Below the pieces are notes generated by a model. The model had not been told where the DNA came from and did not search any database. It saw only the letters and a program-made list of their open reading frames with translations. DNA of 64,000 nucleotides from Hsuehochloa calcarea (lineage: Eukaryota > Streptophyta > Magnoliopsida > Poales > Poaceae): the NCBI GenBank assembly GCA_036346395.1, contig CM070613.1:23864818-23928817 (forward strand). The letters are read 5' to 3'. Of the stretch, positions 1-11,604 are shown piece by piece. Within the stretch, counting starts at the first letter, position 1. Each line of letters opens with the position of its first letter. The position numbers and the translations under genes are program-made.

Positions 1-1804
1 CAAATGCTTCCGCTTGTTGTCAATAACTACATGACTATTGGCGCTTCAGTTCAAATCCAGCACTGAAGACAATACTTCCTGACATCAATAACACTAATCT
101 TGCAGGATTTAGCCCTGCATCGGTAAGCTTCAGAGATTGTTCAAGTACGCACTGAAAAAACATACCAACTGGTCAATTTTGTTGTGCCATTGACATGACT
201 GTTCCTATGTTAGTTTCAATAAAACAGTACTCCCAATAAAGAAACCGATGTCTTGAATTCAGGTGTGGTTGCTGGTATTGTCTGTCTAATCTAGTACAAG
301 GGGTCTCAATTCAGGTCACCAGTGTGTTCGGTCGTGTGATTCAGTAATTGCAAGTTTGCAACGTGTTGTAATAGAGTAGCTTTCTCTTGCGTCCCTCATC
401 ATCTCATGACCCAAAGCCAATGTTTGCTGTACTGTAATTTGTAAGTTATGTCCCGGGTCTTCCTGTTCACAAATCTGAATATTTTGTTCCACAAAGTTTA
501 CAGAAGTTATTAGCAGAAGTACACAGCATGCACGGGGAGGGAGGGAGAGAGAGGTATTCAAATCTTTGTGACCTGTATGCATGCAGTGCTCTCTGCAGAA
601 AAAATTTCGCCAGTTGTGTTTGCTTGGATGACAAGAAGATTGGTCTGTTTTTTTGTACATTCTGATGGGAGTCATTTCAACTGAGAGATGTCGCAGAATT
701 ATACCACCTTCGAATCATGACAATGCATCCAGACGGGAGGCGCAGGCACGCCATCTTCTTCTACCTGTGACATTTCTACAGCCATTGCAGTGGTGCAGGC
801 CCAAGCTTGAGCTGCTGGTCGACTACAGCAAATTCTTCCCGTGTTTTTCTTCTTCTTTGGCATGTAGCAGTAGCACAAACACCCCTATGTTACACCGATG
901 CTAAACTTAGAAGAAAAACATGGTAGAGGTGAGTCATCCGTGCCTGAGAGCAGCAGCTGGAAACCGGTATCTCGAGTAGATCATCACCGGCGCTCCTGAA
1001 TGTAATGATCAGAGCAATCCTCCACGACACAATCGAGAGCTGACGCACCGGCGCCGCCAGCAACCGCCGAACAGTGGGATACGAGGTGCGCGTGGCTGAG
1101 GGTCGGAGGATACTCGGGAGCAGCCTCGTTGCGACGGCGACGGCGGCGGCGGCGGCGGCGAGGCCGGAGGCCGAGACGGCCTTCTCCCGTTGCGGGCGTG
1201 GTGGATCTGAGCCGTGCGTGCAAGCTTGATTGATCCAACGGCTTCCTCGATACGAGCTCCTCCGTATGGGGCGAAACGGTAATAAGAGATAGTATAAGGG
1301 TCTCTTCTGAGATACGTGTCGCGATGCGTACTGCACGATTTCGATCGGACGTTTGGATTGCCGATTTTATTTGCGATCCACTCAGTTGATCAAAGGTTAT
1401 TAAGTTGTACTACGTGGGTCAGTACTACAAAATAATCCTAAACGACTCCACTTTCTTGATCTGGACCGCGCAAAATTGATCGACCGTTTTCGCAGTGCCA
1501 GGTTAGATCGCGATAACTGTGCGCGATCACGGGGGAGCTGTGAAATCACGCTCTCTAGCCCACACGGCGGTGGCGTATCTCGAATCATTGACATGTGGGC
1601 TATGGTTTCCTCAGGCCCCACCTCTCAATCTCACCGACCTTGACTGCAAGAGCGGCTGTTTTTCGCTTTTTAAAAAAGAGCGACTCTTCTCCCCGTCTCC
1701 CCGCCGGAGCTCCCCGCCTTCCAACCGTGTGCATCCTTTTCTCCCTTCCGAAGGCTAATCCTCTCGGCTGTGGCCGCTGCTTCATTGTCCCAAGGTTCGA
1801 AACT
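1..1804. other. Unassigned flank left of the retrotransposon block
   Basis: No gene can be assigned with confidence. Two AATAAA signals on the plus strand (218-223 and 235-240) could mark the 3' end of a gene lying mostly to the left of the window. The minus strand holds a 148-codon open frame (890-1336) with an alanine run encoded by a GCC/GGC microsatellite near 1135-1160; I recognise no family and the frame could be chance. At 1640-1790 there is a pyrimidine-rich stretch resembling a plant 5' leader. Two short segments (about 632-735 and 1081-1107) match sequence downstream of the first protease gene. The block ends where an antisense gypsy LTR begins. Confidence 0.4.
632..1107 (+). repeat. 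Partial third copy of the protease-gene spacer
   Basis: About 632-735 matches about 11177-11275 in direct orientation; both contain GGATGACAAGAAGATTGGTC. About 1081-1107 matches about 11324-11350; both contain GAGGTGCGCGTGG. The two matching segments are in the same order in both places, with non-matching sequence between them. This is a diverged copy of the flank of the aspartic protease gene at 11604-13727, so the segment probably belongs to an old tandem duplication rather than being an independent repeat. Confidence 0.6.
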
Positions 1805-3929
1805 TGTCATCTCCGTGGGTCCCTGGATTTCTCTACTCGGATTCCTCTGTGAAAGTACTATGCTATTCACTGGATCAGTAGATAACACTTCACATACACA
1901 TTACTTATTCAAATCATACATGGCGTAAAATCATTACATTCATTAATTTACATATTAGAGTTTACATAGACCACTTCGGGTCAAATTTTTTTACAATAAA
2001 GGCCGAACAGGCCAAATGAATACATTACAAAAGATAGCGGAAGCAACAACGGAAGCAAATGGGTGATGGCACATCTTACTACATGCAAGTGACTGGGGAA
2101 CCTGTGTACGCCCGATATTATCCGAAAAACGTTGGACAATATAGGAGGCACACAAGAATCGACGGAGTCAGCTAGACTGGAGCGAGACTAGAACAGCTAA
2201 GGGCTAAACTACGCTTCAATGATTCCCGGTCTTGGACTTACGGATCCTTGTTGCGATCGGATACTCGAGATTCTGTTTTCGAGGGTTTGGGGAAAGAGCG
2301 AGAATGAGCACAACTACCGTGCTCGCGGGCCAACACAACAGATGCAATAATATATATGCAATGTGTAACAAGGATGGCTCGGGTTCTTTTATTTGCGTAA
2401 AGTAACATTTATAAATACAGATATTAGAAAAATCATATCACTTAGCATTTTAACCAAATTGCCTTTTTTAAAGAGATTAATTGTGCAATAATTAATAAAA
2501 GCAGAGGCTACCTCTACCTTCATGCTTATATTTGATAGTAGTCATACCCATATATTACCAACACTGGGTAAGAATACCCAGGAAAAATCCAAATCAATGG
2601 CTAGGTGCGCCTCACATATTTTTCATCATACCCACAAAAGTTTTTGAAATAGAACTAACTCTCATAAGCTCCACATGCCCGCCCGTGACCGTGGGCACGG
2701 CTGTTCGAATAGTTTTTATTCTCTGCAGAGATTATACATCTTTACCCATAAGAGATAACCAGCTTGATATGTACACACGTTTCTGTAGACATGTGAATCA
2801 AGGGGAGATTATCACAAGGCCTTTACAAGGCATCCCTCGATATTTACCACACCCGCTAAGGTTTCACCTGAGTAGGGTTTCGTTCCCGTGGGATCCGACA
2901 ACCACTTACCTAGACCCCCACTTGCGCCATGCAACTTACGCCTAGAGTCCTGCAAGTCACATACTCCAACTCGTAGCCTCGTGGGCTCACGGTGAAGGGG
3001 AGTCCCCCAATGGTGCAGCTCGTACCGGTGGACACCAATTAGTTAGCCAGGTCGACACCATTATAGACTTGTGGCTATACTATTTTACAATTGAAGGACA
3101 TTACAGGATTAAGTACTTAAAATCATCTGGGCGGTTCGTACCACATACCAACCATTCTCGTGCTCGACAGCACCCACCACCCTTCCATCCGCCCAGATGA
3201 GGTATTAGCAAGTTTTAGGGTTTTGGAGAAGTATAAAACAAATTATCCAACCAGTCCAGTCATTCACCCCAATGACTGCCCAAAACAATTGTTACAATTT
3301 AAAGAATGATGATTTGGGGTAGAGTTACCCCGGTACTTAAACAAGTTTAGCATGACGTTTAAGTACAACCTATAACTAGTAGGTTACCAGATATTTACTA
3401 GGGTGACAAGGATATTGGGAGTTCAATTATCAAGGACATGGTATAATGATTATTTAATCAACAAATAGGCATTTAACTACCTTGAGGTGTTTGACATACA
3501 TTTGCATAGAAATTAAAGTATGCAATTTGATATTTTAAAAGAACATAATTTGCACAAAATGTAGGATCAACATGATCAAAGTATTGACTAGCCTGGGCTA
3601 TTTTACCGTGGCCTTGATCTTACTCAAAACCTGATTAGATAGAGGTTGGAATTCTTGGTCGGCGTCTTTGCTTGAATCTTGGTTCTTGTCGAGTCGTCGT
3701 TTCTTCTGGACTTCGATTTCTAATTACGCAATAACGATCGAAAAACCAAATACATTCAAAGAATTCAAAAAGACCAATAAAACACAAGAGCATCAGAAAG
3801 ATTCGCGGAGGACGAGCTTGAGAGAAGGGATTGGGCGACACTGGAATGTTTGACAGAGTCAAACGTCCAGTTAAGCGAAAGGAGGAATAGCAGAGAAATT
3901 CTGCCGAGAGGGAGGATACAAAAAGGATA

Positions 3930-6900
3930 GTTATTACAAAAGAGAGGCCGACCGACCAAACGACATATACATAAAGAAGTTTAACAATGAAGCAAAAGTG
4001 CCATAAGATGGCCATAAACCAAAAGAGCCAATCAGGGTGCCTTTAACCCACAAGGCAACCGACCGGACCGCCAAGCTAGTCGCCAAACCCAAGCACATCT
4101 CACAAAAGTGAGGCCCTTGGGGCTCACCTTCTTCCCACAAACAAAAGCAAGAAAAGCCGGTGAGTACTTTGAATGTACTCGCAAGACTTACATGTGGAAT
4201 AACAAACCTATATATATACTACATGCAAGTTCATTGAAGTGGAGACTGTATGTTTCATTTTAGCATAAAGCAAGTTTCCATTTGCAATAATGTAATAGAT
4301 TGAAAGCAATTTAACAAATCTGTTTTTAATGTTCAAATAATCACAAATGACAACAATATAACAGTAGATAGATGACAACAACAATCCTGGAAGTGACTAA
4401 ACCGTTAGCCACCACAACAATAGCATGAATTACCCATTCATACCACCCATGTCAAATTTTAATTTAAAAGGTTGTAGTCTAACTCTTGCAAAACCTAACC
4501 AAGCGTGTCCATAACCTAGGACGAGGCTATTCGAATAGTTTTATACCCTGCAGGGGTGTACCAATGTACCCACACGCCAGACCGCCTTTTCGCCACATGA
4601 TTAGCACACTTCCTTAGGTATGCCGGCACAGCTAAGTCCTACGAGACATTTCCAATATTGTGCATTAACTACGAGTCGCCCGTATGGATAGAAACCCATA
4701 CGTTGTGTCGGAGTCATTGTAAAGCCTCGGTCAACTACCCGTCGCAGGTAAAGCCTTGGACAACTACAATGCTCCTCGAGGTGGAGAGCCTACCCGGAAT
4801 CTCCACCACCGCACACCCAACACAAGAACACATATCCTTTTTCACACAACACACACAACCCCCTCCTGCGACTCGGAGATAACACACGCCAAAGTACTTA
4901 GTCAAGAGAGGTCCCATATCCCTCTCGCGTGGTTAGCACGCAAGAATGCTTGGAGAGTGTGACACAAGATGTTCGGTCCTTGTTGACTTAGGCAAGACAT
5001 CCACAAACCCAATAACCCACCATCCAACCACCTGCCCAAGTCCAAATCAATTTTTCCATTTTCAAAATTTTGACTTTACAAAATAACAAAGCACAAGGGC
5101 TAGACATAATGGAATAATAATTAGATATGTGATCAAGATCATCGGCTAAAATCGATGATCGCCCATTGCTACCGAAACTAAGCATTTCTAAGCAATTTCA
5201 AATCGTAATCTACTAAGTGACAAGAGCTCATCCATCGAACTCAAATCACAGCAAATAACCTAGGCTCATGGTAGTAGAGGATAAACAATTCCTACACATT
5301 ATGCAACTATAGGATACTAACCATAATTTAACAACAACATAGCAATGCATACATACTAGTTGGAAATCAATATATTAGACTTGAAAAATAATAGGATTAA
5401 TATGGTCAAACTGCTTGCCTGCTTGCTGTGGGTCAAGGTGCTGCTGAGGATCAATAATATTGTCAATGAGCTCTTCGGATCCTAACGAAAAGCGAGAAAC
5501 AAACGATAAGAGCGAATAAAACACAAAGACTCAACAGTGAACTTTCTCCAAAAATCCTGAAAATTTTACAGTAGCAAGGTCATGATTTATAATGAATTTA
5601 GCAACAAGAACCAATTGATTTGGATTCTTATTGCAAAAGATATGGCCAAAATAATTTTGCTCAGCTTTTATAAATCAAAAATACTACTATTCATTAGCAA
5701 AATTTTCTGGAGCTATACTGAGTTTGGAAACATTTTTAAATTAAAGTCTAGTTAAAAACATAACCAACAAAATTTGAATCAACCGAAAAGGATTTGAAAT
5801 GAATTAGTTATGCATTTTACAAGTTATCATATTTTTCAGTTGATAAATAAATCCTCTCGAAATTCAGAAATTAGAAATGACGTGGCGAACTCGGGACGCC
5901 GATCTTGGATCCAACAAATCGCGTCCAGCGCTACGGCGCAGCGATACACGCACAAACCCTAAACGCCACCGTTGATCTCGATCCAACGGTTCACGTGGAC
6001 CAGAGCGTTCGGCGGTCCGAACGTTCACGCGCACGCGAGCCGTGGATCTGGGATCCAACGATTCACGTTGATCCGAACGCGCCCACGCACGCGAACCGTT
6101 GATTTGGGATCCAACGGCCCACGAGCACTCACAGCACAGCGGTTCGACGCTTCATTGGACGACGCCCGTCGATCTTTGATCTAACGGCTAAGATCGCTCG
6201 ACAACGAACGCCCGCTGGTTTCATCCGACAACGCAAACAGAGGAGGTCACCGGCGGTTTGCCGGCGAATCGAGCCAAGTTGTAGCAAACAAAGGCTACCA
6301 AAAGACGCTCAATAACGTTGCGCACCTGCTGGTACCAACCATACCTCGGATGGAGGACCAGAGCGGCGGCGCAACGGCGACGCGCGGCTGCGCTAAGCAC
6401 TGGTAACGACGACAACACGATACCGCGGCGTCGAAGGCTAACTAAAGGTTGCTAGAGCATCTAGAGGTTCACATGATGCTACTGAAGCGAAACCAGAGGG
6501 GTTAGAGCACTCACCGACACGAGACGATGATGAGCGTTTTTACCGAATGGGGAAAACCGAAATTGATTCGCTCTCTCTTTGTCAAAAGAAAAATTGATGA
6601 GGGTTAATACTCTTCGAGATGCTAAGCAACTAAGGAAGCAAAGGTTTTGAAAGAGAAGGCCCGAGCACCACTTTCACCGAAGGACTCAAGCTTCAACAAT
6701 GGCGCCGAGAGCAATTTTTACGATTGAGCTCACTCAAAGTGTACTAGAAGCGATCTTTGGAGCTCAAGGGTGTTTAAAGGATGCTAAGGAAGCAAGCGGA
6801 GGAGTCTTACAGCCGAGAAGCAAGGAAGAAGCGACGGAGGGAAAATGGTGGGCGTGTGTTGAGGTCGGCCGAGAGCGACTGAGGGGTGTAATGTTAGGAG

Positions 6901-7080
6901 ACAGCACTACTGTGGGGCGGCCGGACGGGAGCAATAATGCGAAGAGCGGTTTGACCAGTTTGACTTGCCTCCAAAATTTATCAAATAATTTCTAAAAATC
7001 ATGAGATAATTCAGAGGTGTTGCCAAGCCTCCCAAAACTCAGGAAAAGATTTCAAGGATTTGGCAAAGAAGGGTGATTAG
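3930..7080 (-). mobile_element. Nested LTR-like unit inside the 1.8-9.7 kb LTR
   Basis: The sequence stops resembling the host LTR near 3920. It then has its own set of LTR hallmarks: a GAGTAC/GTACTC stem-loop at 4162-4180, a segment near 4530-4570 resembling the host LTR's CTGTTCGAATAGTTTT segment, and a G-rich region near 6840-6920. I could not fix its ends or a target duplication. The right boundary may lie anywhere from about 7.0 to 8.3 kb. It contains no recognisable protein-coding domain. Confidence 0.4.
5890..6190. repeat. Degenerate tandem array of about 60-bp units with GATCCAACGG cores
   Basis: Five units share a core of the form CCGTTGATCT-n-GATCCAACGG followed by TTCACG-like sequence and a CGAACG element. 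Cores are visible near 5905, 5970, 6042, 6100 and 6172. Within a unit CCGTTG and CAACGG are complementary, so each can fold into a hairpin. The array lies inside an LTR-like unit and is probably part of its regulatory region; that role is inferred from position only. Confidence 0.65.
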
Positions 7081-7179
7081 GTCGAATTTAAAGATTTTCC
7101 ATAATTCTTTTGAGAATGACCAAAATGCACTTCAAGATGCGATTTTCTTACATTTATTTGGAAGATAGCAAGACTATAC

Positions 7180-8290
7180 TACTACATGCGACAAAGCAAC
7201 TTAACTACAGGTTTACACCAAATCTAGATACCAGATCAACACACAATCAAATGGCAATTCAATACCAATCTCAGATGCCAGATAATACACAGCGATTCAA
7301 TTGCTAGCTACTCAACCTACTACTACAACCTACTGCCACAACAAAACACAAATTCTACTACCAACTATATAATTGCAAGAACACCAATCATTGCCAAACA
7401 ATACGGATTGCTAAAGCAATCAAATCAATACTTCTAGCTTACACCAAATACATTTACTTCCAACAATCATTGACCTACTGATGAAGCACTAACCAACAAC
7501 TAACAATTGATTAGCAAAACAATTAGATATTACGACTACTGAGGATCAAAACTATTCCTAGCAATTAGGATCACAATCAATTCAAATTACTACCAGCAAA
7601 TCATCCTATTGCCATATTGCAACAATTCTCAATTGTCGGATCGATTGCAACCTCATTGCTACTGCTAAATTACTTATACTGATGAGCAAATAATCCATAG
7701 CCAACACAAAACATACATACTGCCAACAATATTGATATAGAAATTACTGTCAAACATTGCCATTAACACATAGATCAACCATTGACAGATTATAAAGACA
7801 TTGCAAGCTTAACACACTATATACCAGAACACACAATTTCAAAATGACAGATACTAAACATAGATTCCAAAAGCTATTACACAAATCGCTACCACTGTTA
7901 TTATCCCCGAACACTGAAGATCATTTCCACCTCCTGACAATCATGTTCTGGTGAAGTACTAAACATCAATCAATAATTCAATTTACTGATACTGATGAAC
8001 AAGAATTACTAACAACAATCAATAACTGGAGAAGCAATGCACAACCATCACAATTCCTTACTCACTATCATCAACATGGATACTGATGATCATACGGACA
8101 TAGACAACAATTGATAAACCAATCACTGCCATCAATCATTGATATGGGAAGCAATTAACCGACAGTCAATAACTCAATGGTCAGTCAAAGCTGGCCTGAA
8201 GAACAAAGTTTCAGCACACATTTTCACCAGCTGAAAACATTCACAAACAACCGTTCAATACCACAATCAACAATCAAACTCAAGCTTAAC
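7180..8290. repeat. Low-complexity A/C-rich stretch
   Basis: More than 1 kb is dominated by words such as CAATCA, AACAATT, ACTACC and CCAACAA, with very little G. No open frame, terminal repeat or gene-like signal was found. A comparable stretch lies inside the gypsy element at 39420-40690, so this kind of sequence appears to be a normal part of LTR elements in this genome. Confidence 0.6.
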
Positions 8291-8830
8291 AGGGATGGAA
8301 ATACTGACAGCCATTAAGGGATGAAGCATCAGACATGGCTGCTGATTTTGCTCTGCCATTGATGCACATAAGGGCCCCCAAGCAGAGGGTCAGGGGCTTA
8401 GCCATAGGAGCAGGGGAGAGGGGGTGCGAGCCTATCTGACCGGGCGGGGTAGCCGGTCTGACCGGGGAGCAGGGGCGCACGGGGGCGGCTGGGCGGCGTG
8501 GCCGGGGAAGATAGAGAGAGGGAGGAGATCAAGGGCACCGGGAGGAGGAGGGGAGGCTCACCGAGCGTTGGTGCGGGCAGAGGAGCACCGGAGGTGGCCG
8601 TCGATGGAAGTCGAGGCGGCGCAGGGAGGGAGCACGGGTGCTGCGGCCAGTGGTTGGGGAGGCACGGGTGCACCGAGGAGGAGCTCCAGGAACCGGCGGG
8701 TGGCAACGGGGCGGCCGGTGGCAGAAGGAAGGTTTTCGGCTGAAGGGGGAGAAGGAAGGATCGGGGGCTCTTGGAAGCACTTACCTGGGAGAGGGAGGAG
8801 TGGGGCGGGGAGAGGCAGAGGGGCGCTGGC

Positions 8831-8840
8831 CCTTTTATAG
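8831..8840 (-). promoter_or_regulatory. TATA box of the antisense gypsy LTR promoter
   Basis: Reads CTATAAAAGG on the minus strand, embedded in GC- and CT-rich sequence. The homologous LTR at 24027 has CATAAAAG at the corresponding place, so this is very likely the LTR core promoter. Confidence 0.6.
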
Positions 8841-9740
8841 CCCGGGAAGGAGGGGAGCTGGTGGAGGTGATGATGCCAGTGGATCTGGCGGCATGGGCGA
8901 CGGCATGGGCGCGGAGGTCGATGGGACGGCGCCATAGGCGGGTCGGGCGACGGACCGGCGACGGAGGCGATGACCTAGGCGACGCACGGCTCGGACCGGG
9001 TGCTTCACCGCTTGGACTGGTCGGAGCCGTGCTGCGAGGATGGAGCTGGCGTCATGGAGGTGACGCGCTGGTGGGGGCGACTTCGGTAGGGTATGGCGCG
9101 GAGGGCATTGACGGCAGCAGGGCAGGTGGAGGTGGGGGAGGCGCGGCATGGGAGTCGGTGGGGAGCGACCCGAGGTGGGGGCGGAGGAGCAGTGGAGCAG
9201 GTGGGGGAGATGGAGCCGGGTTGGGCGACGGAGAGGAGAAGCCGGGCGGAGGCGGTAGATCTGGGGAGAAGGGGATGGAGTGAAGCGGCGATGCGCCTCG
9301 GGGAGAGAGAGGGATTGGGGGAAGAAGCGACGTGGCCGAGGAACTGAGGGGAGGAGGAGAGGGCGAGTCAGGCCGGGCTGGGGAATGAGAAGGGAGCGGC
9401 GCGGGCCAGGCTGGGGAAAAAGGAAGGCGGGCCGGGCTGCGGGAGGAGGTGGACCGGCCGGGGAAATCGGCCCAGGAGAGGAAAAATGATAAATGGGCCA
9501 GAAAAATGGGTTGGCCCAAAAGAAACAAAGGGGAGGCAAGATTTTGGAAGGGGTCCAAAATATGAAAAGAGTGAATTGAATTTGAATTTTGAATTTTGAA
9601 TTTTGAATGGAGGTTTGAAACACAAACCTGAGCTTAAAGGAAGCTTGGAGTTTCTGGAAATTCAAGCGACGAATTGAAAAATAACAAAAATCGAAATTAA
9701 ATAATCGACACTATTTGCCGTCCAAAAACGGGATGTCACA

Positions 9741-10640
9741 ATCTCCTTCGCCGAACTGGCTTGTTTCCATTCCAGGCTAGTAGGTTTACAATTACAAGGG
9801 GAGTCTTTCCTCTCCTCTTTAATCTGCTTGTAATTAGTAATCTGCGGTGATAAGAATGCTTTTGCAAGCAAATACAAGCAGAATACGAATAGCTTCTAAT
9901 TTAGCAACAGAAGCGAAGGTCTCATCAAAGTCTAACCCTTCAACTTGGCTAAAACCCTGAGCTACCAATCTAGCCTTATTTGTATCCATAGAACCATCCT
10001 CACTTTGTTTATTTTGGAACACCCAGTGGGTTCCTATGACATTATGACCACTATGAGACTCTACTAGGTTCTAGACCTTATTCCTCTCAAAGTTCTCTAA
10101 CTCCTTATGTATGATATTGACTCAGTTCGAATCAGATAAAGCATGTGATATATCGCAGGGTTTAAAAGAAGCAACAAATGTAGAATGAGAGTAGAGACTC
10201 GGATCGTGATACTGGAACGAGTGACTCGTTTATGAAGATGATTAATCATCTGATCTGGAGGATGACGCCTCTGAATGTGAAGTGAAGCTCCCTGGGGAGA
10301 TATCACATCTTCGACCTCCGTAGGTACTGCTGATGATAAAGATGCAGCATGAGCCTCAACTGAAGATGAAGAAGTCGAAGTAGGTTTTTGAATTGGAACA
10401 TGAGCATCAGCAGCAGGAAGGGGATCATCAATCGACTCCATCATCATCTTCCTCTACAAAGATTCTCTCCGTCGCCTGTATGTGACCTGAAATGTCAGAT
10501 CTAGCTCTAGGGCTAGTCTCATCAAAAGTAAAATTGCATGTCTTCTGAATAATGTTGGTCTCAATATTAAGAACCCAAAACCTTTCGAATGTGAAAAGTA
10601 ACCCATAAATAAACCATCAGAAGCCCTTATCTATCTAATA
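9741..10640 (-). pseudogene. Ty1-copia polyprotein fragment (linker and reverse transcriptase start)
   Basis: On the minus strand, codons at about 9890-10022 encode the conserved start of copia reverse transcriptase, including NKARLVAQGF, EGLDFDETFA and LEAIRILLVFA. Upstream (10097-10447) is an acidic, serine-rich linker typical of the region between integrase and reverse transcriptase. Stops and frame changes interrupt it, and there is no LTR, protease or full integrase. The left side is cut by the gypsy LTR ending at 9740, and the right side runs into the duplicated spacer at 10640. It is a dead remnant. Confidence 0.75.
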
Positions 10641-11350
10641 AGTATGTAACAATACTCTCGTGTACATGATGAGCTTGCATGAGGGAGGAATGCTCATTTC
10701 CAGTAACATAACTGCAGCACAAAGGATAACTTTGAAGTTTCCACTAAAATGATAAGAGGTGAACAAATTTAGCGATCTCACATCGATAATTCATATATAA
10801 CTAGAAATGTTCTCCTTTTTTTTACCTCAATAATTCTCGAAACGTATTATGTTCTCAATTATGTCTGCAATGAAAGAACATACAGTATTTGATTGCAAAA
10901 TACGTAGAGATGGCTCCTTGTGGAATCTGTGGAAACAGCAGGCGAGTATGAAAGCCGGTCTCGATCTCCATCAACCAGCAAGTTTTTGGGGAATTATTAT
11001 CTCCATCACAGTATCAGATAACCTGGGGCGTCTACACGTTGAACTTGCTATGTCTTGCTATAGTGCTTCATTTTAAGAATAGTGGAAGAAATAAGGAGAG
11101 AAGCAATTTTGCCAATAAATAAAAAGACATGCTAGCTACAGCTAGTAATGTCCTATCACAACTGTGTCTGCTACTGAGCTTGGATGACAAGAAGATTGGT
11201 CTGCTTTGTTGTTCTTTCAGATGGGAGTAGCCACATAGTTACCACCTTGGGACCATGATTGTGCATCAAAGACTAGCAGAGTTTTGTGAAGCGATGCAAC
11301 TAGTTTTGTTCAACGCACTCTCCGAGGTGCGCGTGGCCGACGGACGGCCA
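10640..11350 (+). repeat. Spacer copy downstream of the first protease gene
   Basis: About 10640-11190 aligns in direct orientation with 14365-14850, on the other side of the same gene. Shared words include AAGTATGTAACAATA, CATTTCCAGTAACATAACTG, TCGATCTCCATCAACCA and GGGGCGTCTACACGT versus GGGGTGTCTACACGT. Its right portion (11177-11350) also matches 632-1107. Copies differ by scattered substitutions and small indels, so the duplication is not recent. No transposon termini are apparent, and the simplest origin is tandem duplication of the gene with its flank. Confidence 0.7.
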
Positions 11351-11598
11351 TGTATAGCACTGGCACATCATCATCTTTTTTGCATGTCAGAGTTAACAGA
11401 GCCAAGAGTCGCACGGCGTAAATAACACGCATGGAACAACTGATGAGGCGAAACATGCGTAAAATATCAATCCCATTTCATTGTGAGCAGGATGAACATA
11501 CAAGCTTTCTAATATCTTAAGGACGTTCATTTATTCTTGTTAAGGTATGAACTCCCCTTCTCTACTTCCATCTATCTTTTATCCATGTTGATGCAAAC

Positions 11599-11604
11599 TT
11601 TATT
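11599..11604 (-). terminator. AATAAA at the stop codon of gene 1
   Basis: An AATAAA hexamer on the minus strand overlaps the last base of the TGA stop. It is a perfect polyadenylation signal by sequence, but its position would leave almost no 3' untranslated region, so the functional signal may lie further downstream. Confidence 0.3.

Larger units (their letters stand above)
1805..9740 (-). mobile_element. Antisense Ty3-gypsy LTR (probably solo), itself invaded
   Basis: The right end at 9740 reads TGTGACATCCC on the minus strand, matching the start of the solo LTR at 24027 (TGTAACATCCC) and followed by the same AT-rich, then CT-rich promoter layout. The left part (about 1815-3920) aligns base by base with the 3' half of that LTR, including the AGAGTTTACATAGACC and hairpin segments. 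The family LTR is about 4.0 kb, so about 4 kb here is extra and represents a nested insertion. The outer left boundary is approximate (TGTC at 1805, then nine extra bases), and no clean 5-bp target duplication is visible (AAACT left, ATCTC right). No internal coding region was found, so a solo LTR is the simplest reading. Confidence 0.7.

Noticed and set aside
890..1336. 148-codon minus-strand frame with alanine run
   Set aside because: I considered a small organelle-targeted protein but could not match any family; it overlaps a repeat shared with other flanks.
8398..9665. Frames of up to 276 codons, proline- or glycine-rich
   Set aside because: Same LTR promoter composition effect on the antisense LTR; the homologous region at 24.1-25.2 kb does not conserve a frame.
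1805..9740. Single full-length element with LTRs at both ends
   Set aside because: The left and right ends are the two ends of one LTR type (as at 24027-28034), not two LTR copies, so a solo LTR with an insertion fits better.
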